Made by a program: the position numbers and the translations under genes. A stretch of DNA of 64,000 nt, from the NCBI GenBank assembly GCA_018398585.1, contig JAGTTD010000005.1, positions 6,255,355-6,319,354 on the forward strand, read 5' to 3'. Below, piece by piece: positions 12,101 through 24,840 of the stretch. Origin of the DNA: Simmondsia chinensis. Its lineage: Eukaryota > Streptophyta > Magnoliopsida > Caryophyllales > Simmondsiaceae. The number at the start of each line of letters is the position of its first letter. Within the stretch, counting starts at the first letter, position 1. A model generated the notes under the pieces. The model searched no databases. It worked only from the letters and a program-made list of their open reading frames with translations, and was not told the DNA's origin.

Positions 12101-15100
12101 CAGTTCATGCTATATGAAATGAAAAGGTAAAGAACTACCCATCCAATTTGAGAGGGGCATCATCCTATATAATAAAAAATTGCATCGTTTACCGTTATGA
12201 ATTAATAATGAATAGAATATATTATTCAAAAGACATGAGATGAAAAATATCATAGACCTGCCTTAACATAGAACAACTCATTGTGCCTTTCATCAAAAAT
12301 TTACCTGCCTAGTGAAGATCATCATAATAAACATAGATGCATTTTCCTTAGCAACCCAACTAAACCTTAGAGCTTGAACAGGTAGCTGCTTTAATCACCA
12401 AATCCAGTGTGTATCGTATTTGATCCTTTTTAGACTTTTTCTTCATTAAGAAAAGATGGCAAGAGAGAAAATGTTTCACAAAGGGCCCAATAAGGAAAGA
12501 AAATGTTTCACAATCAGAAAGTAACCAGCAATATGAACTCCGTAGACTTCTCCAAATGATCAAGAAGTTGCACTTAATACAAGAAATTGGAGCCACGGAT
12601 TTAGACCAGGATCCAACTCCAGTTCAACTTCTCATGTTTAATGAACTTTTTAGAATAGAGAATGCTTCTTGTAGTTTAAACTCTTTACTTCTAAGAATTG
12701 CAGGCCCAGGTGAATAGAGTAGATAATGGAAATCGCTCTTTCTAATTCAAAGAGCTAGGAGGCAGGAACACACACACAATGAGACGGAATTCATTTTTAC
12801 CAAAGAAATTTTACTTCAAACAAGTTCAACTTGTCAAGCATTAGATATTTATTGGCATACACTTTACAATAAGCTTGTTGACAAATAGATGCATATCATG
12901 CCTTATTTATTGAATGCTAATATTATATCTACCTATCCAGTTAACAGAATTGAACCAAAATACAGTTCTTTGGACAATCCAAATAATATAACTGAAACAT
13001 ATATGATTCGATCACTGACAAACTAGAACTGAAATTGAAATCCAAGTCTCGTTTCTAAGGAACGTGAACAGGAACAGATCTTTGCAAAACAATTCCTTCT
13101 AAGAGATTAGACAGCTGTTCGTTTTGCTCAATCTGAAACCTAGTGATACATTAAATAAGAACGAATGGACCAAGAAAGCATACTAGCCTATGAATAACTG
13201 TTGCAGATAACTGTGACTTACCTCTCCTCTAATGCTGGATCCCGCACTTAGAAGATCAACCAAAGCCAGCAACGCATTCAGCTTCTCTTCGATGCTTAAG
13301 TCAAAATACTCACCTTCCATAAGTCCTAATAGCCAAGCTTCCCCAGGGTGACTCTCATCAATTTCAGTATAAAAACCTAATGAGTTAGTTTCGCCAGGAT
13401 GATGGTATGTGCTATGTGCTCTTGAATTCAAATTCCCAGAATCACACTCGGAGTCCTGGTTAATACTATGAACGCTGCAGCTCTTGGATCCATTATCTAT
13501 GCTTCCAGAATCCTCACAATCAGACTGAGAATCATCCTCCCTCTTAGAAATTGCCGTTGGACGTAAACGATATGCTGAAGGTGAGATCTTCTCGAACAAT
13601 GTTATATCACTAGCTAATATTGAACAGATTACGCCATCCAGTTCATCATTTGTTTTGCCCAGATCCAAATCCGTTATCTACAAACAAGATCATTTATCCA
13701 TCACAAAAATCAGGAACAGAGATCTAGCAAAATGTCAACCTATGTATAGTCCCACATAAACAACAGATTCTGAATTACCTGTCCGGACTTAGCCAAATCA
13801 GAAACTTTCATTCCTTTATTTCCCTGCTCTAACAAAATGGTAAACAGCTCACCCTTCAATGTACCAGGACGTATCCCGTACTTGACCATTTGATCTGCTT
13901 CCTACATAGAAACAGAAGATTGTTTGGTTAAAGAATCTCCAGAGCTTAATGTGCCAGAGATACGTTCAAGTAGAAGTAAAATCGAATTTAAGATGCCTCA
14001 ACAATCTTTCAGAACATAAGTTTACAGCAGTTATTCAATGGATGACCTACCCTGAGATGCATCCAAGATCAATTCGAAGTTACTGACTTCTCATCCCAGC
14101 TAGTCTTAAACCTACATCAAATGTAAACCTTTGCATAACCTTCCCCCCAATCTGATTCCTCTGATAACTGAAATTTTAAGACATCTTTACACAAGCACCA
14201 AAACTTGGCATCACAGAATCCGATTGTTGTTCACAATCACAGTGTCAGGGGAATATAAGTAGTTCTTAATCCTCATGTTAGTAAAAATTTGAAAGAACAT
14301 TAAATTTATACCCATTTGATAGTTCTTCAACGTGTAAAAATATATTAAAGTTATGCTTTTAGAAATAAAATACAATACATATGCATTGTGGAGCAACCAC
14401 CACCACCCCAGTGCCTCAAAGAGAAAATGCTTGCGTTGTTAGTTGCATTCCTCGAACATGTTTTGTGTAGGGCATTACCAAAATATTACTACATAACAAC
14501 AAGTCAAGATTTAACCTTTAGTGATTCCACACTTAGCAGTCGAAGGCCAGTCTAAAGTTCATCTTTTTTGAGGGCTTTTGGCAACAAGCCCAAGCATTAC
14601 CAGGTCCTTCATCTCAAAACTGCAAGTGAGGATTCTGAAAGATAGATATAAACAGGAGAGCCTATGGAATCATAAGCTACTAGAATCCACAGTGATTTTT
14701 AATGTGACAACAGGACAGATATATGTCTTCTCAGTCTCCATACTCAAAAACAGAAGACATAAGCAGGCAGATTAAGCAAAACGGCAAAAGCAGATGGCTC
14801 AACTTGAGTATACCACTAAGGGACTATTGGAACACTACCAACCTTGTCATGGCATCCTTTACTTGAGTTAGAATCTTTCGACCCAAAACCTGCTGCAACG
14901 AAAATTTGTCTCAATATTTCTGTCCATGTTAGTGGGTTCAGATATTGCTTCCAAAGTTTCAGAACATGTTTCTGATTCTCAACCTGCCACATCATAAATT
15001 GTACATAAGGTGAAGAGACACTAAGTACAGATATTAATAGCAGCGAGCCAATATAACATGTACTACAGCGATGGCAGGGATGAAGTTACCAACAACAGAA

Positions 15101-18100
15101 ATTGTTTTCCATGTTTATTGCATACAGTCTCATACACAGTGAAAACTTACATTTGAGGAAACCATCTAAGACTAGACATACAAATGATGCTATAGAGAAA
15201 GTCTGTTCAAAAGTACAGAATAAATGAAACTCCGATTGTAGTCATATCTACGTCCATCTTTATAGATAATTTTCAACAGAACCTCCTAGGACTGGCCTAA
15301 CCAAAACAGAATTTCTTAGTCAGATTTGAAAACCTATGATTTTTAATATGCGTACAAGTTTCTGTGTCCCAACTTCATCCATAAAGGATCTGAATCTAGG
15401 TCTTCATTGCAAAAGAGCATCCAATCTGTATGTTATCTCCAGTAAAGATAAACACTGGGGGCAGAAGCGGTCAAAGGAGTCTAAACTACACCCCACCATC
15501 CTCTACTATTTTCATTGAGACTTGAATAAAGGTAACTACGGCATTTTCTACTAGACAAATTACTATAAAGTAAAGATGTCCTTCCATGTGACAAATTTTG
15601 CATATCCACTGCATTATAAAGCTACAAGCATTGCACTTGTACATGCAGTTTTACTGAGCTACAGGGCACATAGTTTCACACTTCCAACCATTTGATTTTC
15701 CGATTCTGCAAGTTAGATAACTCACCCAATGAAGCAAATTCAGAAACATGCAATTTTTGCTTGCATGAGAGAGAAGCTCCCCACTAAGCTCCTTTTCAAC
15801 ATCGGACAACAGAATCTGAATTAGACATGTGTGCACTTTTCCTAGCAGCATGGAGTCCTGAAAATCAATAACACGAAAATAAGCAATGATATAACAATCA
15901 ATCTTGAGGCACTGGATATGTTCCTTATAACAATCAATCTTTCAAGGAAAAGAGGGGACGGAAGTAAAACAACCTTTGGAAGAAAGGATCAAATTGATTG
16001 AAAATCCAGAATCTTATAGTAATAGAAGCAAAACTTCTCAGGAGGGAATAAATACAACTAACCTTGTCACTGAAAGCTTGAGCAAACTCATCAAAGGTGA
16101 ATGGACATATATCAATTACTACAGCGTACATATACAGAAAATGGAAAACCTGCAAAGGAAGAAAAATGGTAAAAAAAACATTTTATATCCATATACTCAT
16201 AAATTGTGCAACTGCTGCCCAAGAGACTTGCGACTAAGAATCAATGATTCAAAACAAAACAGAGTCTTAAACATGCAGGAATACGACTCCTCTACATCTC
16301 ATGTGACCAAGGAAGAACAAAAGCAACAAAACACATGAAAAGGAAAAGTAAAACAAACAAAAAAAAAACACTTGATAAAAATAACAGAAAACAATTCCAC
16401 AGTTAAGGGAAATCATGGGTGCAAGAGGTCCATGTCAAGTCTTTTGCCCTAAAACAAAACCTATTATAAAAGAAGTAACCAAAAAGTAAGTTGTCAAGAA
16501 AAACAAACCCTTGGATTTGTAATCTATGTTATCCGAAAATTGAAAAGTGGTCATATCAGCTTCCCTCTCAAGTTAGAACTTAGAAAAATGACCCAAGGGT
16601 AATCCAGAAAACTTTCTACCCATCACTTGAAACTTCCCTCCAATACCAACCAAAAAATCAAATTATTCAAAACTGTACAATTGCACCATCACACAAACTC
16701 CGCTTGCCCTTAAAGTAAAACTTCAGAGAAAGAAAAATGGCACAAAAGAACAAAAATAGAGAACTGCAAAGTTCTATATGAAAAATGCTTTGCAAATTGA
16801 AACCCATAACAAATAATTGTATATAGTAAATGCACAAGGGAAACACCATGAAACTCATGGGTTACAAATGATGCAGTTTGCTTTGCCGAAAGACTCTGCA
16901 GAATAACAACAAATATTCATCAAATCAGAGACGATTTGCACCTTAAAAAGTTTCTTCACTAGCTCCAAAGAAGAGACCCATGGATGCATACAAAGTGGTA
17001 GCTTCATTCGAACCGCAGCAGGGGGAAACTTGGCCAGGAAACCTGGATTGGCAACAGATAGTTGTTAAAAACTATTGCTTGTAGCTGAGACGAGATATCC
17101 ACATGACACAGTTGATTTTGAATCAGAAAGGGATGAAAGACAAACCTTTGCAAAGGGAACAGCCCTGCCTTCCACTGGTGGCAAAATGAGCACTGCATGT
17201 AAGTGGATTGGGCCCTGCTTGCAGCTGTTCCAATTCCAACTCCTCGTCATCTTCCAGTACAGAAAATAAACTTAGGTCTTCTTCAGAGCTGACAACATCC
17301 AGAGCAAGTCTGCATATGTCTCTACAAGCCTTCTTCTGATTTTCATCCGGAACACAGTGCACCTGATTCACGGTTAGAAGAAGTTGCTAAGGAAACAGCA
17401 GCCTCAACAACATAAATACCGAATTTGAGTCTCTAACATCCAAATTTACTTACCTTTCTCCTTTGTACATACTGCTTCCTCTCATCCTGCACTTTTTTTG
17501 TTGACCTTCTTGGCTGCTTTCATATGGTAGTAAGAAACAACAAATAAGAGGAAAAAAATTTCCACATCAGCCACATATGCAGGTTAAGAAACACAATGGT
17601 GAAAGGACATTTTATGGCAACAATAATTTAAACAGTTCTTTGAAACAAACAATTGGCAAATGGGAGAATGACAACATACAGTGACATGTTTCTGTTTTTG
17701 TGGTCTTCTATGTTGAACCAAGGGCTTTCGCGATCCAGAAGATTTAATTTGCTTTGGTCCAGCTGCTCCCTTAAGACCAAGGTTATCACCATTATTATAT
17801 TCTCCAGCACCCGGATTTAGAGCCCGCCAAACAGTCATTAGACCTTTCCCTATGCCATGTCTTTTTGCTGTTGAACTGTCCCTGCTAGGAAGCACCTATC
17901 AACAAAGCAGCAGAAAAGTCTGTAGCTTGAAAAGACAAAGAAGAACAAGGAGACCCATAAAGAAGTAATTAGACATAGTGGAAGAACAGGCGATGCACGA
18001 GGTAAAACAGCTTCATCAAGTACCTTCCTCCTTTTGGATGATCCCTTGTTCTCTTTACAAGCAGCCTGAGAATTCAATTGGCAAACTGTCATCAAACCTT

Positions 18101-20371
18101 TGCCCATCCCATGCTTCTTCACTGGATTGCTGATGTGACTCTGTTGCTGATGCTCTGCATTGGCTGGTTTGGGCCCCTGAGGATAAAATGAGAAAAGAGG
18201 AAGAAATAATTAAGGGCAGTCAACAAGCCGCAATAATTTCTTAAATAAACATACCGAAATGTTTCACTACCTTTCTCCTCTTTAACGTCCTTTGGTCATC
18301 TTCGGAAGCAGCCTGAGCATCTCTAATATCTGGGCAGTAGCATACATGCAAGATCAGAATGGAAGGGCAAAATAACAGAAGGCATTTTTCTTCAGCAGTA
18401 TGATTTAGAAAACATATTTTACAGATCAATGCAATCCAAAAAGACATGACTATAGAGCAACAGCTACTGAAAGCAATTTGCATACGTATATTACGTGTCA
18501 TATAAGAAAATATTAAGATAGTAGACCTCCAAGCATTATCGGAATACTAGAATAGTAGACCTACAAAAAGCATTATGCCTCTTTCCAGCAGTATGACTAT
18601 ACACCAACAGCTACTGAAAGCATTTTGTATACATATATTACATGTCATATCCAAAAACATTAAAATAGTAGATCTCCAGGTATTAACAAAATTCTAGGAT
18701 AGTAGACCTACCAAAAGCATCATGCCTCTTTCCTGCAAAAAAATATCAGATGGTGGAGCACATACTCCTACGACCAAATCTTCTATAAATGAGAAAGCCA
18801 CTAAGCATTGAATTAAAGAGGCGTTGTCCCAGCTCTTTTGCTTCCAATTGTAAATATCTATCAAACCAACTGACCTAGCTCGATGTACCATGTGTATCAC
18901 ATACCAAATGGAAACAGAACCAATAAAATCAGCAAACGGATACAAATATGGATAGAACATCCAGGACTGGAAAACTGTTCCAACTTTCTTTGCTCACAAG
19001 TTGTCTAAGATACAATGCAAAAGATGAAAATCTCATGAGTTCTAGCAAGCTCTTAAAATAAACCTCATAATCTAGTTCCCAATTTCGAAGAGAACTTAAA
19101 ATAACAACAAAACACACCCAAAACCCTACTCCTACACGGAAAAAAAAAGGAAAAAAGAAACGCTAGAAAGGAATCAGCAACTGAAACAAACTAACTAGTG
19201 GTCATATGGAGCGTTCAACCTTAAAAACACCCAAGCACAGAGTTAAAATCAAACAGCATTCTATTTCAAGCATAAAGGATGGATAATCATGCAAATGGAT
19301 AATCATGCAAAAGATAACCTTGAAATGCCGTAGAAGGAAGGGAATCAAACTCAATGCCAAGGGGAGGCCCATCTTTCCTGAACTTTTTCTTGGGTATATA
19401 ATCTGATATATTTGACATATCCTGCAGAAGGGGCGGACTCTTCAAGCTCCCATCATCTCCTTCCTCTGAATTCAGTTTTTGCTTCCTCACAGTGCACTTC
19501 TTGTTACACTTCCTCCTTCCTCCCCCATTTCCATTCTTCTTATCTCTACGCCTCCGCTCAACAAACCACCTTTTAACCAGTCCATAAGTCAGCCCCAAAC
19601 CCGACGCATAGTCCTGTAACCTACTCTGCGTTGGATACTTGTCATCTACTCAAAAAGAACCAAAAACCACATTATTAGCAACAGAATAAACTAATTCAAC
19701 CCACAAAATTGCCAAAAAAAATATAGCTATTACCAGCCAAGTGTAATCTACACTATTCAAATTGGTCCTTTATCTTTTCTTATGTTTAAAATGATCCCTA
19801 ATGTTTTATTTCATGACAACATTGGTCTCTCATCTTTTTACGTTTTACCTAATTTTGGAAACAAAGTGAGGGACTAGTTTCATCATAAAATAAAGTATTA
19901 GGGACCATTTTAAACAAAAGAACCAATTTAAAAACACTATTGATTATTTTGAACAAAAGAAAAAACGAGGGACCAATCTCAACAAACTTAAAAACATCAG
20001 TCACCAACGGTGTAAATAACTCTATCAACCAATAGCCGAATGAATATCACCCCTCAATCAATGACACAATCATTTCATCTGATCAAATTGCGCAAATAAA
20101 TCGAACATAAATGCGCGTTTTACAATAAAAAAGCTAAGTTTACCCAACACCCAGATGAAATTACCACCCAATTAACAGCAAAATCACTTCATCCAATCAA
20201 ATTACACCCAGAAACTGAATTGAACGAGCAATTTCATAAGCAATGATGATTACCCAAGTACAAATACTCAAGGGTTTGGAGCTGCAGAGGGGTCTTCCTC
20301 TGTAAACTACACACATCTTCACTAACACTACTGGTGGGTCCATGGTGTTGTTGAACTGACGGTGCCGCCAT
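9109..20371 (-). CDS. RLT3: homeobox-DDT domain protein, RINGLET 3 type (complete)
   Basis: RLT proteins are plant ISWI-associated chromatin-remodelling subunits in the nucleus. Eighteen exons join without a break: 20254-20371, 19319-19645, 18712-18732, 18271-18329, 18024-18176, 17680-17895, 17454-17516, 17146-17362, 16942-17042, 16063-16149, 15726-15857, 14843-14983, 13779-13901, 13222-13677, 11457-11873, 10754-11356, 9457-9561 and 9109-9321. That is 3552 nt, or 1183 aa plus TAG. Residues about 22-76 form the homeodomain (RKTPLQLQTLE.., VKRWFVERRRRDKK). A GKGLMTV motif occurs twice near 200-260. About 425-500 is the DDT domain (VFHFLYMYAVVIDICPFTFD). About 546-586 resembles a HARE-HTH domain. 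WHIM-type motifs follow (WLLGLMEGEYFDLSIEEKLN; HPMQSIFLGSDRRYNRYW), then a CxxC..CxxC..H..C cluster (CRSCHDLYWRDEKHCRFCH) and a tail with NMPQTSSAVALWLVKLDALI. The length suits RLT3 rather than the about 1700-aa RLT1/2. The ATG at 20371 is the first in frame and follows a CT-rich leader. Confidence 0.93.
9728..9980. repeat. foldback/MITE-like sequence in an RLT3 intron
   Basis: Starts GGGCCTATTTGAGAATGGTT and continues through A/T-rich TTTTTAGTTTCTCAAAA palindromes. Similar sequence recurs near 39361 and 48048. The ends are not sharply defined. Confidence 0.4.
11975..12060 (-). repeat. possible tRNA-derived SINE head in an RLT3 intron
   Basis: The minus strand reads TTTGATGTAATGGTAGAAG (box A-like), then AAGATCTTAGGCTCAATTCC (box B-like). 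This is suggestive of a tRNA-derived SINE head. No tail or target duplication was resolved. Confidence 0.3.
18392..18732 (-). repeat. local intron/exon duplication around the 21-bp RLT3 exon
   Basis: Two related units of about 145 bp, plus a third partial one, carry the same order of words (CAGTATGA..CAACAGCTACTGAAAGCA..ATATTA..GTCATAT..TAGTAGACCT). The real exon is at 18712-18732. A decayed twin near 18570-18593 keeps AAAGAGGCATAATGCTTTT but has lost the AG acceptor (CTGCTGG in place of CTGCAGG). Confidence 0.7.
19738..20018. repeat. foldback element in RLT3 intron 1
   Basis: Inverted arms made of AATTGGTCC..TTTAAAATGATCCCT on one side and AGGGACCATTTTAAAC..GAGGGACCAATCTCAAC on the other, ending GGTGTAAATAACTC. 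This is the same family as 22012-22416. Confidence 0.65.
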
Positions 20372-20700
20372 GGATAGCTGGAGCTTCTGGGTCACATTTC
20401 ACTGCAACATTTCAGATATTGATGAGTGAAAAGTGTGGGTGTGAGGAGAGAGAAAGTGGGGGTGAGGGCGTTTGAGTTTAGGGTTTTAGGTTTTGAATGA
20501 AGGGGTTTTACTTCATCATCTATCTTCGAAAATATCTCTTTTCGGGCAACAAAAAATATATATATATATATTATAAAAAGAAATGGAAAATGTAAAAATT
20601 TAAATAAAAAAAAATCTTTTTTTATCAAAAAAAAAAACAAAAAATCTATTTTGTCTCGCTTTTAGCCGTAGGCTTTTGGAGCCGGCTTTAGAGTTTGGCA
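20372..20700 (-). promoter_or_regulatory. RLT3 5' leader and promoter region
   Basis: Upstream of the ATG the minus strand is CT-rich (CACCCCCACTTTCTCTCTCC) and holds a telo-box-like AAACCCTAAAC-type motif near 20475-20487. Such motifs are common upstream of growth-related plant genes. No clear TATA box is seen. The start of transcription is inferred, not shown. Confidence 0.45.
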
Positions 20701-20729
20701 AACGCAAGCCGGCTCATGGCTATGGTTAC

Positions 20730-21996
20730 TTTTTTTTTTGATAAATAATCGCTAAACAAGTTGACCACTAGCTAAGCGGGGCTAGAGTCCAACCGCAACA
20801 ACACGGGAACGGAAAACATCCAACACAAAACAAGAAAACTGGAACAGAAAACGCTTGCTACAAAACACAACACAACAGACTGCGAGCAAAGAACCAAAAA
20901 AGACACAAAGACAAGAAACAACAGCACGCGTAACCAACACAAATAGGGATCATAGCAAGAGAAGAAACAAAAGGCCAGCATAAGAACCGAGAGTGGAACT
21001 GAAGCCACAATCCAACACCCAAACCATATCATTGAGCAATAAGATCTGCCACTATAGCTGGGTCCAAACCATCAAACGTGAAGCCCACCTTTTCTCCTAA
21101 CTCTATTACCCGCTCCGCATTGAGGATCCTCTCATCATACTTTTCTTCCGTGATTTTGTTGATTCGATTTCCCCTATTCCGTTTCTTCCTCTTCCCGGCT
21201 GTCTTAGTCGATTTTTCAGCATTACTTCTAGGAGACATATCCTTCAAGAATTCTTGCAACTCCAGCTTCTCTCTCTCCTTCAACTTGCGCTTGATCGTTT
21301 TTCTCTCTCTATCGTTGTGCCGAATTTTTCTTTTTTCCTCCCGCCCAAGATAGGCCCTTCTATGAGTGTAGCTGATACTTGCTGACTCTGCGGCAAACTG
21401 ACCTCAGCTTGAGAGATATCAATTGATGTTATTGGCTTGAATCCTGGAGGGAATTCCAATCCTGATGTCGTTGACTCATTATCACTGTCGCTTCCCCGAG
21501 TATCGGTATCCGGTGTGGTTATTTGATCATGATATTGCTGAGCTGGACCTTCTCGATTCTCAACCCATGGCAATAGTAGAGGAGGATGTGCCACATGCTG
21601 TGAAGCACAAGGCCTGGCATGCAGGAGTGATCACTGTAGGGCCCATCTCCCAATGATCTGGCCGTTGATGCGGATGGAGACATGTCCAGACAGCTGCCAA
21701 GCAACTCCCATCCTTTCATTTGCCAATTGTGGGGTAGGAATTGTATTCTCTTCCCTAGTTATCAAGCGTTCTGATCCCAGATGTAGAGAATCTACAGCAT
21801 CCATCATTCGAACAGGGAAAGATTCAGCCCGTGGGTATTACCGTGTCACTGTTATATCATGAATATCTCAATTGGTCTGCGTCGCAAATGAGGCCTACTC
21901 CCTAGCTAATCTAGCCGAAGCCGCTAAAGCAACAACTCTGAATGAATAGTCTGGAATGACCTCAGACTTACCCTCGCAAATGAGGCATGTTATGTC
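20730..21996 (-). mobile_element. L1-type non-LTR retrotransposon insertion, truncated or non-autonomous
   Basis: An A-tail (T-run 20730-20739 on the plus strand) and an exact 8-bp target duplication ATGGTTAC (20722-20729, 21997-22004) bound a 1.27-kb minus-strand insertion. Two ORFs remain. 21594-21280 includes GLEFPPGFKPI and is serine/threonine-rich; 21283-21029 is a basic stretch (KRKKRNRGNR) then VIELGEKVGFTFDGLDPAIV. They look like the ORF1 tail / linker of a plant LINE. No endonuclease or reverse transcriptase follows, so it cannot move by itself. Confidence 0.6.
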
Positions 21997-22011
21997 ATGG
22001 TTACTGCTTGT

Positions 22012-22416
22012 GTTATTTACATGATTAATCTCTTATCTTTTTAAATTTATTTAAATTAGTTTTTTTATTTTTTATTTAAATTAGTTTCTCATTTTTTAAC
22101 TTTGTACAAATTAGTCACTTAACTTTTAAGTTTATTTAAATTAGTCCCTCATCATTTCTTTTGTTCAAAATGATCCCTCGTATTTTGTTTTATGACAAAA
22201 TTAGTCTCTCATATTTGTAACCAAAATCAAGTAAAAATTAAAAAAATGAGGGAACAATTTTGTAAAAAAACACGAGGGACTGTTTTTAATAAAAGAAAAT
22301 ATAAGGGACTAATTTTAACAAATTTAAAAAGATAAGGAAACAATCTGAACAAAATAAAAAATGAGGGACTAATTTGAACAAAATTAAAAACATAAAGGAT
22401 GAACGGTGTAAATAAC
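22012..22416. mobile_element. 405-bp foldback MITE
   Basis: Terminal inverted repeat GTTATTTACA / TGTAAATAAC. The arms are built from repeated TTAAATTAGTCCCTCAT and its complement ATGAGGGACTAATTTGAACAAA, so the element is almost wholly palindromic. It starts 8 bp beyond the target duplication of the LINE at 20730-21996. Confidence 0.7.
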
Positions 22417-23400
22417 TCTTAGGACCTAGGAGTCGTCTAGTGTGTGCGAATGAATTTATGGGGTAGGAACGATTACTCTTTCGTTTGGTATAGTATAAAA
22501 TAAGAATGAGAATAATGATAACAAAATAATCATTTCAGTATTCAAAAAAAATAAAATAGTCATTTTATGTTTAGTATACACTAGTATGAGTGAGTATAAA
22601 TAAAATGCTTTGTTGAAATACTTTATAATATTTTTTTATAATAAAAATAATTATAATATTATTATAACTATTATAACAAGAACAATAATAATTATATTAT
22701 TATTACAACAGTAAAATTATTGTTAATATTATAATACTAATCATAACAACAACAACAATAACAAAAAAATAATATCAATTAACTAAACTTTAGTTTCCTT
22801 GATTTTATATATTTAAATTAATTTCTTATATTTAATTTATTTTATAATTTCAATCGCTTCTTTTGATCAAAATAATTTTGATCTTGTAATAGTCACGAGA
22901 CCAATTTTATAACGAAATATAATATAAGAAACTATTTTAAATAAAACAATAGATAGAAATTAACACCCTCGCTACCAACACCTCTCCCTTACCTTTCAAC
23001 CCCTGCTATCAACACTACTTCATGTCCGATCGATGCGCACCTCGAGCATGGCTTGGCCCATCTTCTAGTCGATATAGAGGCTCACCTGATCTAGCTCCTA
23101 AGCAAAACGAATACGATGGATCAAAGGAAGAAAGGCAGGCCAAGAAGGCTGGGTTCCTCAGCTAGTCCAAATCAGGAGTAAAACCCGTTATGGACATTTA
23201 ACACCTAAAAGAAAAAGGGGGATGCATCACTGATCGATGTCATCCTTGTGTTGATTTTCACCGTAAAATTTCAAGCCCATGCCTAATGATACCAAATGAC
23301 ATAATGGACTTGTTGATGAGCTCACACATGAGAAAGTCCTACCAAATCGTATACCTGTAATAGAGGAGTCACTAGGAGGGGGTGAGGTTGGTGGCGAGTA
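22417..23400. other. AT-rich intergenic stretch without recognised genes
   Basis: ATT/AAC-rich low-complexity sequence at 22600-22780, followed by unique-looking sequence without a supported coding exon. Confidence 0.5.
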
Positions 23401-23803
23401 GGGCTGCAAATGAGCCAGGCGAAAACGAATAACAACTTGCTTAGTTTGAAAAATATGTTGAGCTAGCTTGGTATCGGTATTATTTAGGATTAATTATTTA
23501 GTGACATGTCAAGTTTTTTAGGCTCATTTATATACACGCCACACACGATTTGGGGGCTAGGGTAAAAGAGCCAAGCCTTAAGGGATTTTTCAATACGTAA
23601 AAAAGAACACGCATCGAATGGTGGAGAAAGAGCCACGAGGTGCAATATGAACATGCGAATCGATAAACGAGTCGGGTCGTGAGCCTTTCAAGCTGAATCA
23701 ACCTTGGTTCCACTTGTCCCATTCATACAAGTAAGCTGTTGTTGGATGAACTGGACCCTTAATGAAGCGAGGCTCGTAAGCCAGCATGGCTCATTTGCAG
23801 CCA
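23401..23803. mobile_element. AGCTCG-family hAT-like MITE, variant ends
   Basis: Inverted ends GGGCTGCAAATGAGCC (23401) and GGCTCATTTGCAGCC (23788-23802). The interior has GAGCCGAGC-type words. No convincing target duplication is seen, so the exact termini are uncertain. Confidence 0.6.
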
Positions 23804-24324
23804 TTAAATAACAATAAGAACTGAACTAAAAAAGAAAAAAGTTTGTTGTATAATTATTAGACTAAGCAATGATTTTACAATAAATGGAATAACAAAATTT
23901 AATTTACCTGTAATATTCAAACACCTATGATTTTTGGTGGAGGGTAGTGTAAAAATAAAAATAGAGTTATTTATCAAAAATGGGTAGTTTTTACTTGGAA
24001 GTGTAAATGAGCCGAGCAGGCTCGGAAGGACTTGTCATAAAGCTTAAAAGGTTTGACTTGTTTTGAGCTCGAGCTGACCTAAGCTGACTCGTTTAGTTTA
24101 TTGAGCCAAGCCCAAGCCTAGTGAAGCTCGAACTCTTAGGCTTGTGAGCCTAAACGAGTCTTTCTTAATATAATATATTTGATTAAATATGTCCAGTGTA
24201 ACCAACTGAGCCTAAATGAGCCAAGTGCGAGCTTAGATGAGCGCAAACGAGCCTAGGTTGAGCTTGAATGAGCCGTAATATTGCAAGCTTAATTTGAAGT
24301 TCATTGAGCCTAGATTGAACCGAG

Positions 24325-24811
24325 TGTCACGTTCTTGAATTCGATACTTAAACTAAAAGATCAATGGTGATCTATGACTTCAGAGGTTAATTGAATTGAG
24401 AATTAAAGATGGGAAAGAGAAGAATTTAGATGAGAAAATTAGAGAGAATTGGGATGGGGTAAAGAGAAGTATTTCATTGATATTTGTTTGGATAAATCTT
24501 TACAAGTATGATCAATCCTATTAATAGACTACTTACAATCAATTCAAATGCAAGGCAGGGAAATAACCGTCAATGTAAAGGTGGGAAAGAAAAAGGCGGG
24601 AGAGTTAGTTACAAGTTCTAGATCATTCTAGCTTATTCTACTACATTTCCATAATACCAAGTGTGTCCTTTTGTTTGAATTAATTCCCAACGTGTCCTAG
24701 TCTTTATCGGGTGCCAAGACAAGCATCAGGCCAGACCTTTGACAATGTCATGACAAGGTCATTGCCGGACCATGACAGTGTCATGACAAGCCTCTGCGCG
24801 GACCTGTGACA
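24325..24811 (-). repeat. 3' LTR of the chromovirus
   Basis: 487 bp, about 35 bp longer than the partner LTR because of an extra GACAA..GGTCATTGCCGG..CATGAC segment near 24750-24795. The segment looks like a local duplication of the GTCATGACAA words. Confidence 0.9.
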
Positions 24812-24826
24812 TTGCCTCCCCCATGA
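24812..24826 (-). other. polypurine tract
   Basis: Minus-strand ATGGGGGAGGCAA, immediately upstream of the 3' LTR, where plus-strand DNA synthesis is primed in LTR retrotransposons. Confidence 0.75.
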
Positions 24827-24840
24827 AGCGATCCTTGTCC

